Shown: in pieces, positions 28,301 to 36,831 of the stretch
How positions within the stretch are numbered: position 1 is the first letter of the stretch
Layout: each line of letters begins with the position of its first letter
Source of the DNA: a virus
Direction: 5' to 3' (one strand)
DNA: 39,093 bases
Virus record (IMG/VR): IMGVR_UViG_3300044624_000943
Location: 1 to 39,093 of that record
Notes under the pieces: model-generated
Seen by the model: the letters and a program-made list of their open reading frames with translations, nothing else
Told to the model about the DNA's origin: nothing
Databases searched by the model: none
Position numbers and translations under genes: made by a program

Positions 28301-28977
28301 GCAGTCCGCCCAACATAACGACGATCACGCCCCCGCGCGTGCCGTTGGTCGATCCGCGCACGGGGATGATTTCGCGGGAGTGGTATCGGTTCTTTCTGAA
28401 TCTCTTCACGCTAACCAGTGACAACGCCAACGCTGGGACAATCGAAGACCTAGAAAAAGCACCGCCTGTTACGGATTACGGATCGACGGTTGCGGCGCTG
28501 CAGAATCAACTGGAGACGGCGCCGTACGCAGTCGACTATGGTTCTGTTTTGGCGAGCGTGCAGACCGAAGTCGAGACGGCGCCTTTGGCAATCGACTACG
28601 GGTCGGCTATCGCCACGTTGCAAAACGAACTGGAAACTGAGCCGCCTACATCCAACTTCGAGGCTTCCTTACAGCAGTTGCGATCCGATCTTGAGATCGG
28701 CACTCAGCCGCCAGTAATTCCAACCACGCCTCAAAACTACGGGACGCTGCCAACAGCTATCACTGTAACGGCGTCTCCCTTCACCTACATCAATCAGACT
28801 GGTGGTGATGTTGACGTGATCGTTAGCGGAGGTGGAATCTCGCTGTTAGAGTTTTCTAGAAACGGGGCCACGTTTTACAGCACGGGTAGTTTCTACGGGA
28901 TGTTCTCCCTTTCACCGTATGATCGCTTGCGAGCGACGTACGTGTCTGCGCCAACCATGACCCTTGTTCCGAGGTAA
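28297..28977 (+). CDS. Tail adaptor or needle candidate with 20-residue repeats
   Basis: A 226-residue protein. The N-terminus (PRVPLVDPRTGMISREWYRF) is a known attachment segment in podovirus tail-fibre neighbours. Residues 55-134 hold four 20-residue repeats, each a short Pro-bounded loop with a DYGS-like element followed by a heptad-like helix; the last copy is degenerate. A C-terminal beta domain follows (TASPFTYINQTGGDVDVIVS). The shape suggests a trimeric coiled-coil stalk with a small head, as in a needle or fibre adaptor. Function is inferred. Confidence 0.65.
   Translation: MSSPPNITTITPPRVPLVDPRTGMISREWYRFFLNLFTLTSDNANAGTIEDLEKAPPVTDYGSTVAALQNQLETAPYAVDYGSVLASVQTEVETAPLAIDYGSAIATLQNELETEPPTSNFEASLQQLRSDLEIGTQPPVIPTTPQNYGTLPTAITVTASPFTYINQTGGDVDVIVSGGGISLLEFSRNGATFYSTGSFYGMFSLSPYDRLRATYVSAPTMTLVPR
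28459..28698 (+). repeat. Four 60-bp in-frame coding repeats
   Basis: Each unit encodes 20 residues (for example TDYGSTVAALQNQLET); units 1-3 are clear and unit 4 is degenerate. They conserve the reading frame and protein pattern more than the DNA sequence, so the expansion is not recent. Repeat number may set stalk length. Confidence 0.85.
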
Positions 28978-28980
28978 TCT

Positions 28981-30870
28981 ATGCCCACGACCTTGTCCCC
29001 CGCGCCGAAGCTGCAGTTCTTCGACAGCAACGGCAACCCTCTTGCTGGCGGGTTGTTGTACTCGTACGCTGCCGGCACGACCACGCCGCTGGCCACGTAC
29101 ACGGATTCCACGGGCGCCACCACCAACGCCAACCCTGTCGTCTTGGATTCGCGTGGCGAAGCAAACGTGTGGCTGGGCTCCGCGTCGTACAAACTGGCGC
29201 TGTACACCAGCACCGGCGTGTTGATCTGGACCGTGGACAACATCGACGGCGTCTCCGCGCTGACCACGCTGGCCGGCTCTGGCGGCTCTAGTCTGGTCGG
29301 GTTCATCCAGTCGGGCACCGGCGCGACGGCCACCACCGTCCAGGCTCGCCTGCGGCAAACGCTGTCGGTCAAAGACTTTGGTGCGACAGGTGACGGCACG
29401 ACCGACGACACAACGGCCATTCAGAACGCATTGAACGCGGCCACCGGGCGCGGCGTGTACTTCCCTGCTGGCACCTACCGCATATCGACCACATTGGTTG
29501 TGAAAACCAAGACGACGTTAGTCGGCGACGGCATCGGCAAATCTATCATCAAACTGACGGCGGGTTTTGGCGCGAGTGTGACGGGCATCCGCAACGACAT
29601 CATCACCGGAACCGCAAACGTCTATTACGACACCGATCTTGAGTTTTACGGGCTGACGTTCGATGGCAACAACAACGCAACCCGTACAGCGGAATTGGTT
29701 GCGATATTGAAGGTGCAGAACGTCATTTTCTCCAACTGCAGCTTCCAGAACCACACCAACATTGCGCTTGCAATGACGGCAAACCGTAACATGACGGTGA
29801 CGGAATGTTACTTCACCAACAACGGTCGCCCGCGCCCGTCCACCATCAGTGCGCCAGCGTTGTGGATTGCCACATCGGTGCAAGGGACACCGTTTGATGT
29901 CCGCGTAGAAAACAACTACTTCTACGCCAACAACTGGTCGGCGGCGTACTTCATGCCGACGCGTGGTTCGTTCAGCAACAACAACTGCGTCAACAACGGC
30001 GAATCCACGCTGTTCTGCAACGACACTGGCGCGTACCTTCGCATCGAAAACAACAACATTTCGGGCGCTGTGCGGTCAAACATTTCCGCGTCTGGAATCG
30101 AGTGCGGTTCTCCGTACACCATCATTGCTGGCAACACCATCGATTCATGCGCTGCAGAAGGTATTGCGCTGACCGACGTTCAAAACGTCACCATCGCTGA
30201 CAACCTCATATTCAACAACGGTCAAGAACCTGCATATTACCCATTTGCAAACGGCATCACCATCATTGGTACTGTCGCAGCGCCGAATCAGCCGGATCAC
30301 ATCCAGATTCACGGCAACCGGATTGGCGACCGCCAAGGCACGAAGACTCAGTACGCTGCTGTCGGATTCGGCGGGACTGGCGCAGCATGCACCAACGTCG
30401 CCATCTACAACAACGACTTCACCGAGCAGAAGACGGCGACGTACTACAACCTGACGGCGGCGCGATTCGGTACGGGCTGCTACACGTTGAACAACTACGA
30501 CAGCAGCGGTACTCTGCTGCCGCCGTTCAAGTACGTTCAGTTCACGTTGAACGCTGGCGCTGGCGCGCAAGCGATTACGGGGGTCGGATTTCGTCCGCGC
30601 GGCATTCGCATTACTGCGGCGTTGGCTTCAACGACTCAAGCGTACACTAGCATAGGCGTCCACGATGGTGCGGCAGGTACTGCCATTTTCAGTTCCGTGG
30701 ACGGTTCAGGCCGACGCGGCGGCAATGACACTGGCATCATCAACATCAAAGACAGCGGCGGCGTACAAGTGGCGCGAGCGCAGATGCAGTCCTACGACAT
30801 TGATGGCTTCACCGTAAACGTCACCACAGGCAACTCGTCCGTGGTGTGCAATGTCGAGTGCTTCCCTTAA
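28981..30870 (+). CDS. Tailspike with pectate-lyase-like beta-helix
   Basis: A 629-residue receptor-binding tailspike. The N-terminal virion-binding domain (about 1-105) shows PKLQFFDSNGNPLAGGLLYS, then NPVVLDSRGEANVWLG and IWTVDNIDG. The start of the beta-helix is SVKDFGATGDGTTDDTTAIQ (near 130-150), the classic pectate-lyase-3 entry. Many Asn/Gly-rich rungs follow (NCSFQNHTN, VRVENNYFYANN, LRIENNNISG). The C-terminal 120 residues form a separate beta domain. It probably binds and may degrade surface polysaccharide; catalytic residues cannot be located without a structure. Confidence 0.85.
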   Translation: MPTTLSPAPKLQFFDSNGNPLAGGLLYSYAAGTTTPLATYTDSTGATTNANPVVLDSRGEANVWLGSASYKLALYTSTGVLIWTVDNIDGVSALTTLAGSGGSSLVGFIQSGTGATATTVQARLRQTLSVKDFGATGDGTTDDTTAIQNALNAATGRGVYFPAGTYRISTTLVVKTKTTLVGDGIGKSIIKLTAGFGASVTGIRNDIITGTANVYYDTDLEFYGLTFDGNNNATRTAELVAILKVQNVIFSNCSFQNHTNIALAMTANRNMTVTECYFTNNGRPRPSTISAPALWIATSVQGTPFDVRVENNYFYANNWSAAYFMPTRGSFSNNNCVNNGESTLFCNDTGAYLRIENNNISGAVRSNISASGIECGSPYTIIAGNTIDSCAAEGIALTDVQNVTIADNLIFNNGQEPAYYPFANGITIIGTVAAPNQPDHIQIHGNRIGDRQGTKTQYAAVGFGGTGAACTNVAIYNNDFTEQKTATYYNLTAARFGTGCYTLNNYDSSGTLLPPFKYVQFTLNAGAGAQAITGVGFRPRGIRITAALASTTQAYTSIGVHDGAAGTAIFSSVDGSGRRGGNDTGIINIKDSGGVQVARAQMQSYDIDGFTVNVTTGNSSVVCNVECFP

Positions 30871-30879
30871 GGAGTCAAC

Positions 30880-31218
30880 ATGACCGTCACCGTCAAAGTT
30901 CTTGTCTTTCCCAAGAACGCCGAAAACATCCAGTTCACGCAGTACACCGCCACAGGTGTGACGGCGATCATCGACAAGTTCACCGCAACAAATTACGGCG
31001 CGTCGGCGGCGACGATCAGCGTCAACTTGGTCACGGTGTCGGACTCTGCCGCCAATGCAAACTTGATCGTCAAGACGAAGTCGTTGCAGGCCGGCGAGAC
31101 GTACACGTTCCCCGAGATCGTCGGCCAAGTGCTTGCGCCTGGCGGGTTCATCTCTACAATCGCCAGCGCGGCAAACACCATCAACATCCGCGCTTCCGGG
31201 CGCGAGGTGACATCGTAA
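30880..31218 (+). CDS. Small beta-sandwich virion protein
   Basis: A 112-residue protein (TVTVKVLVFPKNAENIQFTQ, then TAIIDKFTATNYGASAATIS, GETYTFPEIVGQVLAPGGFI) made of alternating strands. Similar proteins often follow podovirus tailspike genes and are annotated only as structural. AAGGAG precedes the ATG. It could be a spike-associated adaptor or a decoration protein. No enzymatic motif. Confidence 0.66.
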   Translation: MTVTVKVLVFPKNAENIQFTQYTATGVTAIIDKFTATNYGASAATISVNLVTVSDSAANANLIVKTKSLQAGETYTFPEIVGQVLAPGGFISTIASAANTINIRASGREVTS

Positions 31219-31228
31219 GGATCACGCC

Positions 31229-31924
31229 ATGTTTCAATTTCTGATCCCTGCCGCCGCGACGTTGATCGGCGCCAAAATGTCGGGCGACGCTGCCAAGTCA
31301 GCCGCGCGGACGTCTGCGGAATCTGCAGACAAGGCCACTGCGCTGCAGCAGCAGATGTACGAGGAGAACATCGCTCGTCAGCAGCCGTTCCTGCAGACCG
31401 GCACCGAGTTCTTCAACCGTCTGGCGGCGGTGCAGCGTGGCGGCCCCGAGGCGCAGAACTTTTTGCAGATGGATCCCGGCTACCAGTTCCGTCTGAGCGA
31501 GGGTCTGAAGGCGCTGGACCGCCAGGCCGCGGCGCGTGGTGGACTGATCTCAGGTGGTGCGTTGAAGGCCGCGCAGCGGTACGGCCAAGACCTCGGATCG
31601 CAGGAGTTCGGCGCAGCGTACAACCGTCTGGCCGGCCTGGCTGACGTCGGCCCCCGCGCCGCAGGCGTGATGAGCGGTCTGGGCCAGACCTACGCCACCA
31701 ACGTCGGCAACATGATGTTGGGTCAAGGCAACACGGCGGCCAACGCCGCGCTGGCGCGTGGGTCAGCCTACGCGGGCGGCCTGAACCAGTTGGGCTATCT
31801 GGCCGGTCGGTACTACGGCCAGCCGCAGACGCCGAACTACGCGCCGGTTGAGTCACGCGACATCTACCCGAGCGGTGGCGGTGGTGGCAGCGGGTATTAC
31901 CCTGACTTTACAGGCCCGCGTTAA
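31229..31924 (+). CDS. DNA ejection / internal virion protein 1
   Basis: A 231-residue protein with a hydrophobic start (FQFLIPAAATLIGAKMSGDA) and Ala-rich helices (KSAARTSAESADKATALQQQ). A YQFRLSEGLKALDRQAAARG and GGLISGGALKAAQRYGQDLG core follows, with a Gly/Tyr-rich C-terminus. This core marks podovirus DNA transfer proteins that leave the head at infection and help form a channel through the envelope. It is the first of three consecutive candidates, as in P22 (gp7, gp20, gp16). A GGATCACGCC leader precedes it; the Shine-Dalgarno is modest. Confidence 0.78.
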   Translation: MFQFLIPAAATLIGAKMSGDAAKSAARTSAESADKATALQQQMYEENIARQQPFLQTGTEFFNRLAAVQRGGPEAQNFLQMDPGYQFRLSEGLKALDRQAAARGGLISGGALKAAQRYGQDLGSQEFGAAYNRLAGLADVGPRAAGVMSGLGQTYATNVGNMMLGQGNTAANAALARGSAYAGGLNQLGYLAGRYYGQPQTPNYAPVESRDIYPSGGGGGSGYYPDFTGPR

Positions 31925-31933
31925 GGAGCCAAC

Positions 31934-33334
31934 ATGGCAGTCAACTTCGGACTTCTCCAGCCGGCGCAGCCGGCGTCGGCGTTCTTCCAAGGCCAGCAGG
32001 ACGTGCAGCGCGAGGTCGAGCAGAACATGCTGCGCCAGTCGCAGATGGAGAACATGGCCGCGCAGCGTGCCGAGCGTCTGGCCATGATGCAGGACCGGCA
32101 GGCGCTGACCCAAGAGCGCACGGCCAAGGCTGCGCAGGCCGCCGAGAGGCAAGAGTTCTTGGCGGGGCTCAGCGCCAAGATGGCCGAGGGTGGCTACAAA
32201 CTCGACCGCCCCACGCTCGGCCAAGTGCTGCAGTTCGGCATGCAGACCGGCGAAGACTCGCTGATCAAACTGGCCACCGAGGGCATGCGGGCGCTGGACG
32301 AAGAGGCCCGTGAAGCTGCTGAGATGAGCCGCATCCGTGGCCCTGCGCCGTCCATGATGCGCCAGCCCGCCGCCGCGTTGCCCGCAGCGCCTGCCGCACC
32401 CACCAACATGCTGGCCGGCACGCCGTTCGACATCGGCGTAGCTACGCCTGCGCCGGCTAACGCTCTGGCCGTGCGCCCCGCTGCTGAGCCTATGGTTGGC
32501 GGCTTGACACGCGCTGAAATCAACGAGATGGCCGGCAGCGACGTCAAGGCCGTGCGCGAGCGCGGCGAACGGCTGTTGAAGTTGTTGCCGAAGGATCAGT
32601 TACCAAAACTATCTGACCGACTTGTGCCGGTCGGCAAGTTGGTGTTTGACCGCGAGACGCGGCAGTTCATCACGCCCCCTGCAGCGGCTATTGCGGCTAC
32701 GCAAGAGCGTGGGGCAGCAGCGCCTGCCAAGGAGCCCGCCGCCAAGCCGCTCACCGCTGCGCAAGAGGCGGCGCGGCGCGACAAACTGGGCAAGGAGTTC
32801 AAGTCGGCTTCATCTGCACTGCAAACCACACAGGACGTGCTGGACTCGATTGCTGCAGTTAAAAGTGCGCCCGGGTTGTCAAGAGCAACGGGTTACTCGG
32901 GCACCATGTTGCCCTCGTTCCCTGAAGGTGAGGCGGCACAAGCAGAAACTCGACTGGCTAACCTGAAAGGCAAGATCACTGCACTTGGTAAAGCGCAAGC
33001 TGCGGCAACAGGCGCGATTGGATCTATCGCCAATCAAGAATGGAAGATTCTTGCAGACCAAATTGCAGCTATTGAGCCCGTTAAAGGTACTGGGCCTTTA
33101 CTGGAGCAAATTGATCTTGTCGAGGCGCAGGCATTGGGCGCGATGGAACGAATGCGCGATGAGTATTCACGCCAGTTCGGTGAAGACTTTGAACGGTTCC
33201 CACAGTTCAAAGATCTACCGCCGCCAAAGTCAACGCAGCCCAAGGGGCGCAAGTCCGGTGGGGCTGTGACGCCTGCCGGGGCAGCGCCAGCCGCAAGGCC
33301 AAACATCGATACTTTGCTTGACAAGTACAAGTAA
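31934..33334 (+). CDS. DNA ejection / internal virion protein 2
   Basis: A 466-residue mostly helical protein. The N-terminal half is Gln/Ala/Arg-rich coiled coil (FFQGQQDVQREVEQNMLRQS, ERLAMMQDRQALTQERTAKA), followed by a Pro/Ala-rich linker (about 135-180) and a second helical half with LSRATGYSGTMLPSFPEGEA and ATGAIGSIANQEWKILADQI. Composition changes around 32600-32820, where the GC-rich first half gives way to a more AT-rich second half, suggesting recombination between modules. It probably acts with its neighbours in genome ejection. Shine-Dalgarno AAGGAG is clear. Confidence 0.72.
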   Translation: MAVNFGLLQPAQPASAFFQGQQDVQREVEQNMLRQSQMENMAAQRAERLAMMQDRQALTQERTAKAAQAAERQEFLAGLSAKMAEGGYKLDRPTLGQVLQFGMQTGEDSLIKLATEGMRALDEEAREAAEMSRIRGPAPSMMRQPAAALPAAPAAPTNMLAGTPFDIGVATPAPANALAVRPAAEPMVGGLTRAEINEMAGSDVKAVRERGERLLKLLPKDQLPKLSDRLVPVGKLVFDRETRQFITPPAAAIAATQERGAAAPAKEPAAKPLTAAQEAARRDKLGKEFKSASSALQTTQDVLDSIAAVKSAPGLSRATGYSGTMLPSFPEGEAAQAETRLANLKGKITALGKAQAAATGAIGSIANQEWKILADQIAAIEPVKGTGPLLEQIDLVEAQALGAMERMRDEYSRQFGEDFERFPQFKDLPPPKSTQPKGRKSGGAVTPAGAAPAARPNIDTLLDKYK

Positions 33335-33336
33335 CT

Positions 33337-35529
33337 ATGGCCACCATCGAACAACTTAGCGCGGCGCTTGTAAAGGCAGATGCGGCTGGCAACACCGCAG
33401 ACGCAAAAGCGTTTGCTGACGAAATTCGTCGGTTGCGTGCCGTCACTCAGCCAACGCAACCCGCTCAACCGTCAGAAGTTCCGTTTGGGCGTCGTGCGAT
33501 TGAGTTCGTGCGGCCCACGGTCGAGGCGCTGGGCGGAGTTGGCGGCGCGGCGCTAGGGACTCCGTTGGGTCCAGTGGGTGCTGTTGGTGGCGCGGGTCTT
33601 GGCTACGGCGCCGCGAAGACGGGTTTGGACGTGTTGGAGACGGCGCTTGGCTACCGTCAAGGCCCACGCACCGCGCTTGAGGCGGTAGGCGGCGGCGCCA
33701 AAGACGTTGCGGTTGGATCCGTGATGGAAGGTATTGGCCGCGGCATCGTTGGCCCTGCCGTGGCCAAGGCTGGCGAGTACGTCAGCAAGATCAAGAACAT
33801 CAAATTCGACACCTACTTACAAGCGCTTGACAACAAGGGTGACGACATCATCGCCGCGCTGCGCGGCAAGCCGTCTGCTGTACCGGGCGCGGCGCCGACT
33901 GCTGGCGAGATAGCCGCGCCTGCGGGAAGCGTGCGGTTCTCGGCGCTGCAGTCGCAAGCGTCGAAGGTGCCTGCGATGGCATCGGATTACGCCGCGATGG
34001 CTGCGCAGACCAACCAGGCTCGGCTGGCGCAGCAGAGTCGGGCAGACGCCAAGTTCCAGGCGGCAGCCGCCAAAGCCAAGGCCAAGATCGACCGCGGCCT
34101 GACCACCGTAAGCCAGCGCGAAGCTGGCGAAACGTTGTTGGCTGCTGCTGAGGCTGAGAAGGAAGCCGTCAAGAAACAGGTGGTCGAACCGGCATACACC
34201 AAAGCGTTTGCGGCGGCTGGTGACGACAAGATCGACGTCAGCAACGTCGTCAAAGAAGCCGAGTCGATTCTCGGGCGCGAATTGTCCACGTTCGACCCCA
34301 GCACCGCACCGGCTACGGTTGGCAAGTTGCTGTCGCTGCAGCCGAAAGCCCCCGCCGCCAAGCCGGTTGGCGCTGGCGTCGTGTCGTCCAAACTGAAAGC
34401 CCCGACGCCTCCTGCCGAAGCGCCTGAAGTGACGTTGGCGCAGCTTGACGACGTGCGCAAGGCCATCAACGCCGACATCGCTGCCGCCGCACGGTCAAAC
34501 GACCCGGCAGCAGCCACAACGCTGCGCAACTTGGGCAAGCTGCACAAGTCGATCGATGAGGCGATAGAAGGCAGCGCCACGCTGTCAGATGAGGCCAAGG
34601 GTCTGTACCGCCAGGCGTTGGATACATACCGCACGCAGTACGCACCTCGGTTCAAGACCGGCGTCAATGCCAACCTGTTCAAGCAAACGGCGCTCAACGA
34701 GCCCAAACTGAACCCGGACGATGTCGTCAAGACGTACTTTCAGCCCAAGGGCGAGCGTGAGGCTCAGCAGTTTGTCACGATGTTCGGTAAGAACGCCGAT
34801 GCGTTGAAGGTGGCACGCTCGGGCATTGAAGATCTGTACCGCCGCGAAGTTACAGACGCTGCTGGCCGCGTGACGCCCGAGGCGCACGCCAGGTTTGTCA
34901 AGAAGTACGCAGACCCGTTGCGCATTCTTGATGAGGCGGGTGTGAACGTCTCGCAACGCCTCGATGTTGTTGCCAAGGACGCTGCTCGACTGGCCAAGAT
35001 CCAAGAACTTGCTGAAGCCAGCGGCAACAAACTTGCGCCTCCGCTACCGCCTGGCGCAAACGCGATGGCAGTGCAAAAGCGTATCGATGAGCTTACGCAA
35101 GGCTTGACGCCTCAGCAAAAGACGCACGTCGGCGCCGTCAAGGAAGACCTGTTGCGAGAGGCCGAGTTCCAGCGCCTTGTCCAAGCCGGCGCGCAGTCTG
35201 AAGTCAAGGTCAAGGGGTTGGGCACAGAGACAGGCAAGGAGTTGGGCCTTCCATTGCCCAACTTCCTGCTGGTGCCCATCACGATCTTCAACAACGTCTA
35301 CAAGCGGTTGGCGCTGCGGATGGACGACAAGATCGCGCTGGAGATTGCACGCGAACTCACCAACCCTGCGATGGCCGCCGATTCAATTTCCAAGGCCATC
35401 CGTCTGCAGGCCGATCGTGCGGCAACTAACCAACTGTTGCCACAGTTTGGTCGCGCAGCAACAATAGGTGCCGGGGTCGAGATCGCGCCCCGAGCGGAAC
35501 CGGCAAACTACAACGCCCTTGCACGATGA
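33337..35529 (+). CDS. DNA ejection / internal virion protein 3 (large)
   Basis: A 730-residue protein. Residues 4-34 (IEQLSAALVKADAAGNTADA) form a small helical domain common in phage ejection proteins. A Gly-rich hydrophobic segment (about 62-95, VGGAALGTPLGPVGAVGGAG) may insert in membranes. Long helices and Ala-rich linkers follow. Near residues 640-660 LPNFLLVPITIFNNVYKRLA is another hydrophobic stretch. It is the last virion protein and probably forms part of the trans-envelope channel. No lysozyme motif was found. The end overlaps the next gene by four bases. Confidence 0.72.
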   Translation: MATIEQLSAALVKADAAGNTADAKAFADEIRRLRAVTQPTQPAQPSEVPFGRRAIEFVRPTVEALGGVGGAALGTPLGPVGAVGGAGLGYGAAKTGLDVLETALGYRQGPRTALEAVGGGAKDVAVGSVMEGIGRGIVGPAVAKAGEYVSKIKNIKFDTYLQALDNKGDDIIAALRGKPSAVPGAAPTAGEIAAPAGSVRFSALQSQASKVPAMASDYAAMAAQTNQARLAQQSRADAKFQAAAAKAKAKIDRGLTTVSQREAGETLLAAAEAEKEAVKKQVVEPAYTKAFAAAGDDKIDVSNVVKEAESILGRELSTFDPSTAPATVGKLLSLQPKAPAAKPVGAGVVSSKLKAPTPPAEAPEVTLAQLDDVRKAINADIAAAARSNDPAAATTLRNLGKLHKSIDEAIEGSATLSDEAKGLYRQALDTYRTQYAPRFKTGVNANLFKQTALNEPKLNPDDVVKTYFQPKGEREAQQFVTMFGKNADALKVARSGIEDLYRREVTDAAGRVTPEAHARFVKKYADPLRILDEAGVNVSQRLDVVAKDAARLAKIQELAEASGNKLAPPLPPGANAMAVQKRIDELTQGLTPQQKTHVGAVKEDLLREAEFQRLVQAGAQSEVKVKGLGTETGKELGLPLPNFLLVPITIFNNVYKRLALRMDDKIALEIARELTNPAMAADSISKAIRLQADRAATNQLLPQFGRAATIGAGVEIAPRAEPANYNALAR

Positions 35530-35753
35530 TGGACACGCAATCCCTTTTCAACGTCGCCGTCTCCATCGCCGGGTTCCTCGGCGGGTGGGTGCTCAACAAC
35601 ATCTACCAGACGATTCGGATACTGGACAAGGACGTGCGGCAGATGCCGTTGCACTACGTCACCAAGGACGACTACCATCGGGACATTGGCGAGATCAAGG
35701 ACATCTGCCGTCAGATCTTCGCCAAACTCGACGCCAAGGCAGACAAATCCTGA
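35526..35753 (+). CDS. Small membrane protein of lysis region
   Basis: A 75-residue protein with one transmembrane helix (about 8-27, FNVAVSIAGFLGGWVLNNIY) followed by a charged helical part (TIRILDKDVRQMPLHYVTKD, EIKDICRQIFAKLDAKADKS). The layout suits a holin accessory, an i-spanin-like or antiholin protein. Homologues in other phages are usually only called hypothetical. The ATG overlaps the previous stop. No partner o-spanin was found, so the specific role is unsettled. Confidence 0.65.
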   Translation: MMDTQSLFNVAVSIAGFLGGWVLNNIYQTIRILDKDVRQMPLHYVTKDDYHRDIGEIKDICRQIFAKLDAKADKS

Positions 35754-35763
35754 AAGGACTGAC

Positions 35764-35934
35764 ATGAACGCAATGATCATTCAAGCGCTAGTACGCCACC
35801 TTTTGACCGCGCTGGCCGGCGGCTTCGCTGTCAAGTACGGCATCGGCAGCGACGTCATGGATGCCATCATCGGCGGTGGCGCTGCGCTGGCCGGTGTGGG
35901 TTGGTCGGTCTACGACAAGCGCAAACAACCGTGA
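35764..35934 (+). CDS. Putative holin
   Basis: A 56-residue hydrophobic protein with two membrane segments (about 4-25 and 33-49) separated by a short DVMD turn and a basic tail (YDKRKQP), fitting small class II-like phage holins. An AAAGGA site five bases before the ATG at 35764 decides the start; the longer frame from 35686 is in another gene. Its stop overlaps the GTG of the endolysin (GTGA), linking pore and enzyme synthesis. Timing of lysis is the presumed role. Confidence 0.72.
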   Translation: MNAMIIQALVRHLLTALAGGFAVKYGIGSDVMDAIIGGGAALAGVGWSVYDKRKQP

Positions 35935-36293
35935 AGTGGTCGGATTACCCCAGCTTCACGGCTGCCGAGTTCCGTTGCCGCCACTGCGGCAAGCAGGAGA
36001 TGAAGCCCGAGTTCATGGGGCGTCTGCAGGCGCTGCGAGACGTCTACAAGCGCCCCATGAGCATCACCTCGGGCTACCGCTGCCCTGACCACCCCATCGA
36101 GAAGGCCAAAACCGAGCCGGGGATGCACTCGACTGGCCTAGCTTGCGATGTCGGCGTGCAGGGCGCTGACGCCCATGAACTGCTGCGCCTAGCCATGCAC
36201 CTAGGCTTCACCGGCATCGGCGTGCAGCAGAAGGGATCGGGGCGATTTATCCATCTGGACTTACGCTCCACGCCGTCGATCTGGTCGTACTAG
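35931..36293 (+). CDS. Endolysin, M15 peptidase
   Basis: A 120-residue zinc peptidase of the M15 group (D-Ala-D-Ala carboxypeptidase type). Zinc-site elements are H66-x6-D73 (HSTGLACD) and H108 (FIHLD). ITSGYRCPDHP (45-55) is the usual preceding segment. The N-terminus has C16-x2-C19, a possible extra metal site. It would cut peptidoglycan peptides after holin action; no signal peptide is seen. The start is GTG at 35931, coupled to the holin. Its TAG stop is one half of the CTAG shared with the opposing gene. Confidence 0.87.
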   Translation: MKWSDYPSFTAAEFRCRHCGKQEMKPEFMGRLQALRDVYKRPMSITSGYRCPDHPIEKAKTEPGMHSTGLACDVGVQGADAHELLRLAMHLGFTGIGVQQKGSGRFIHLDLRSTPSIWSY

Positions 36294-36508
36294 CCTGCAA
36301 AGAACAGGGCCAGCGTGCCCATGATGGCCACAAGAGCCGCGGCGAACAAGATCAGACCCGCGGCCTCTTCTTTCCAGTACTCGGGGCCGTAGAAGTCGGG
36401 CTCTTCGCAGCCGAGTTCAGTGCAGCATTCGGCGGCTTGGGGGTGTCGGCCTTGCTGGTCGCAGCCGTTGGGGACTCGCGTGTGCTGAAGCGGTGATTGT
36501 TCGCGCAT
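36290..36508 (-). CDS. Small membrane protein, overlapping frame
   Basis: A 72-residue protein with a Cys/His-containing soluble part (AAECCTELGCEEPDFYGPEY) and a C-terminal transmembrane helix (about 52-71, GLILFAAALVAIMGTLALFF). The start at 36508 has an excellent GGAGG site five bases upstream; a longer in-frame start at 36628 is also possible, since that ATG overlaps the preceding stop. It overlaps the zinc-finger gene in another frame for about 157 bases. Its TAG stop forms a CTAG with the endolysin stop. Function unknown. Confidence 0.65.
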   Translation of the reverse strand: MREQSPLQHTRVPNGCDQQGRHPQAAECCTELGCEEPDFYGPEYWKEEAAGLILFAAALVAIMGTLALFFAG

Positions 36509-36588
36509 TCGTACCTCCGATAGGTGTAGCCTTCTCGCTGCCTGGTTTGTAGGACTTCCGTCCATGCCTTGCAAGTGGGACATTTCAT
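36352..36588 (-). CDS. Zinc-finger protein, overlapping frame
   Basis: A 78-residue protein. Residues 1-35 (MKCPTCKAWTEVLQT, then TYRRYECANNHRFSTRE) form a Cys4 or Cys3His zinc ribbon like those of many small phage regulators. The rest is a Ser/Ala/Pro-rich basic tail that overlaps the membrane-protein frame and may be under little constraint. There is no clear Shine-Dalgarno, so translation may follow from upstream genes or from the frame starting at 36628. Transcription control or DNA binding is possible; target unknown. Confidence 0.65.
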   Translation of the reverse strand: MKCPTCKAWTEVLQTRQREGYTYRRYECANNHRFSTRESPTAATSKADTPKPPNAALNSAAKSPTSTAPSTGKKRPRV

Positions 36589-36624
36589 AGGGAAGCACGT
36601 CGCGGATGTTGGCGAAGCTGGGGT

Positions 36625-36831
36625 TCATGCGTTGCGCTCCTTCAGCGCGGCCTCAATCTCCTGATGCACATCAGTCAGCCGTTGCAGTGCCTCCTCCGCA
36701 AGCGCGGCGCGGAGAGCGTCAATTGCTTGCCATCGTTCAGGGCGATTTGCCTTTTGCGTGAAGCCCCATTCGTCTGCCATGAACTCCAACGCCTCCAACG
36801 CCTGCTGGGCGGCGGTACGAAGGTCACTCAT
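36625..36831 (-). CDS. Small helical protein, shared N-terminal cassette
   Basis: A 68-residue helical protein starting SDLRTAAQQALEALEF and ending in ALAEEALQRLTDVHQEIEAALK. The N-terminal 15 residues are shared with the gene starting at 37132 and are a common cassette in proteobacterial phage genes. A GGAGG site six bases upstream of the ATG at 36829-36831 decides the start. Stop and next ATG overlap at 36625-36628. Function unknown. Confidence 0.74.
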   Translation of the reverse strand: MSDLRTAAQQALEALEFMADEWGFTQKANRPERWQAIDALRAALAEEALQRLTDVHQEIEAALKERNA

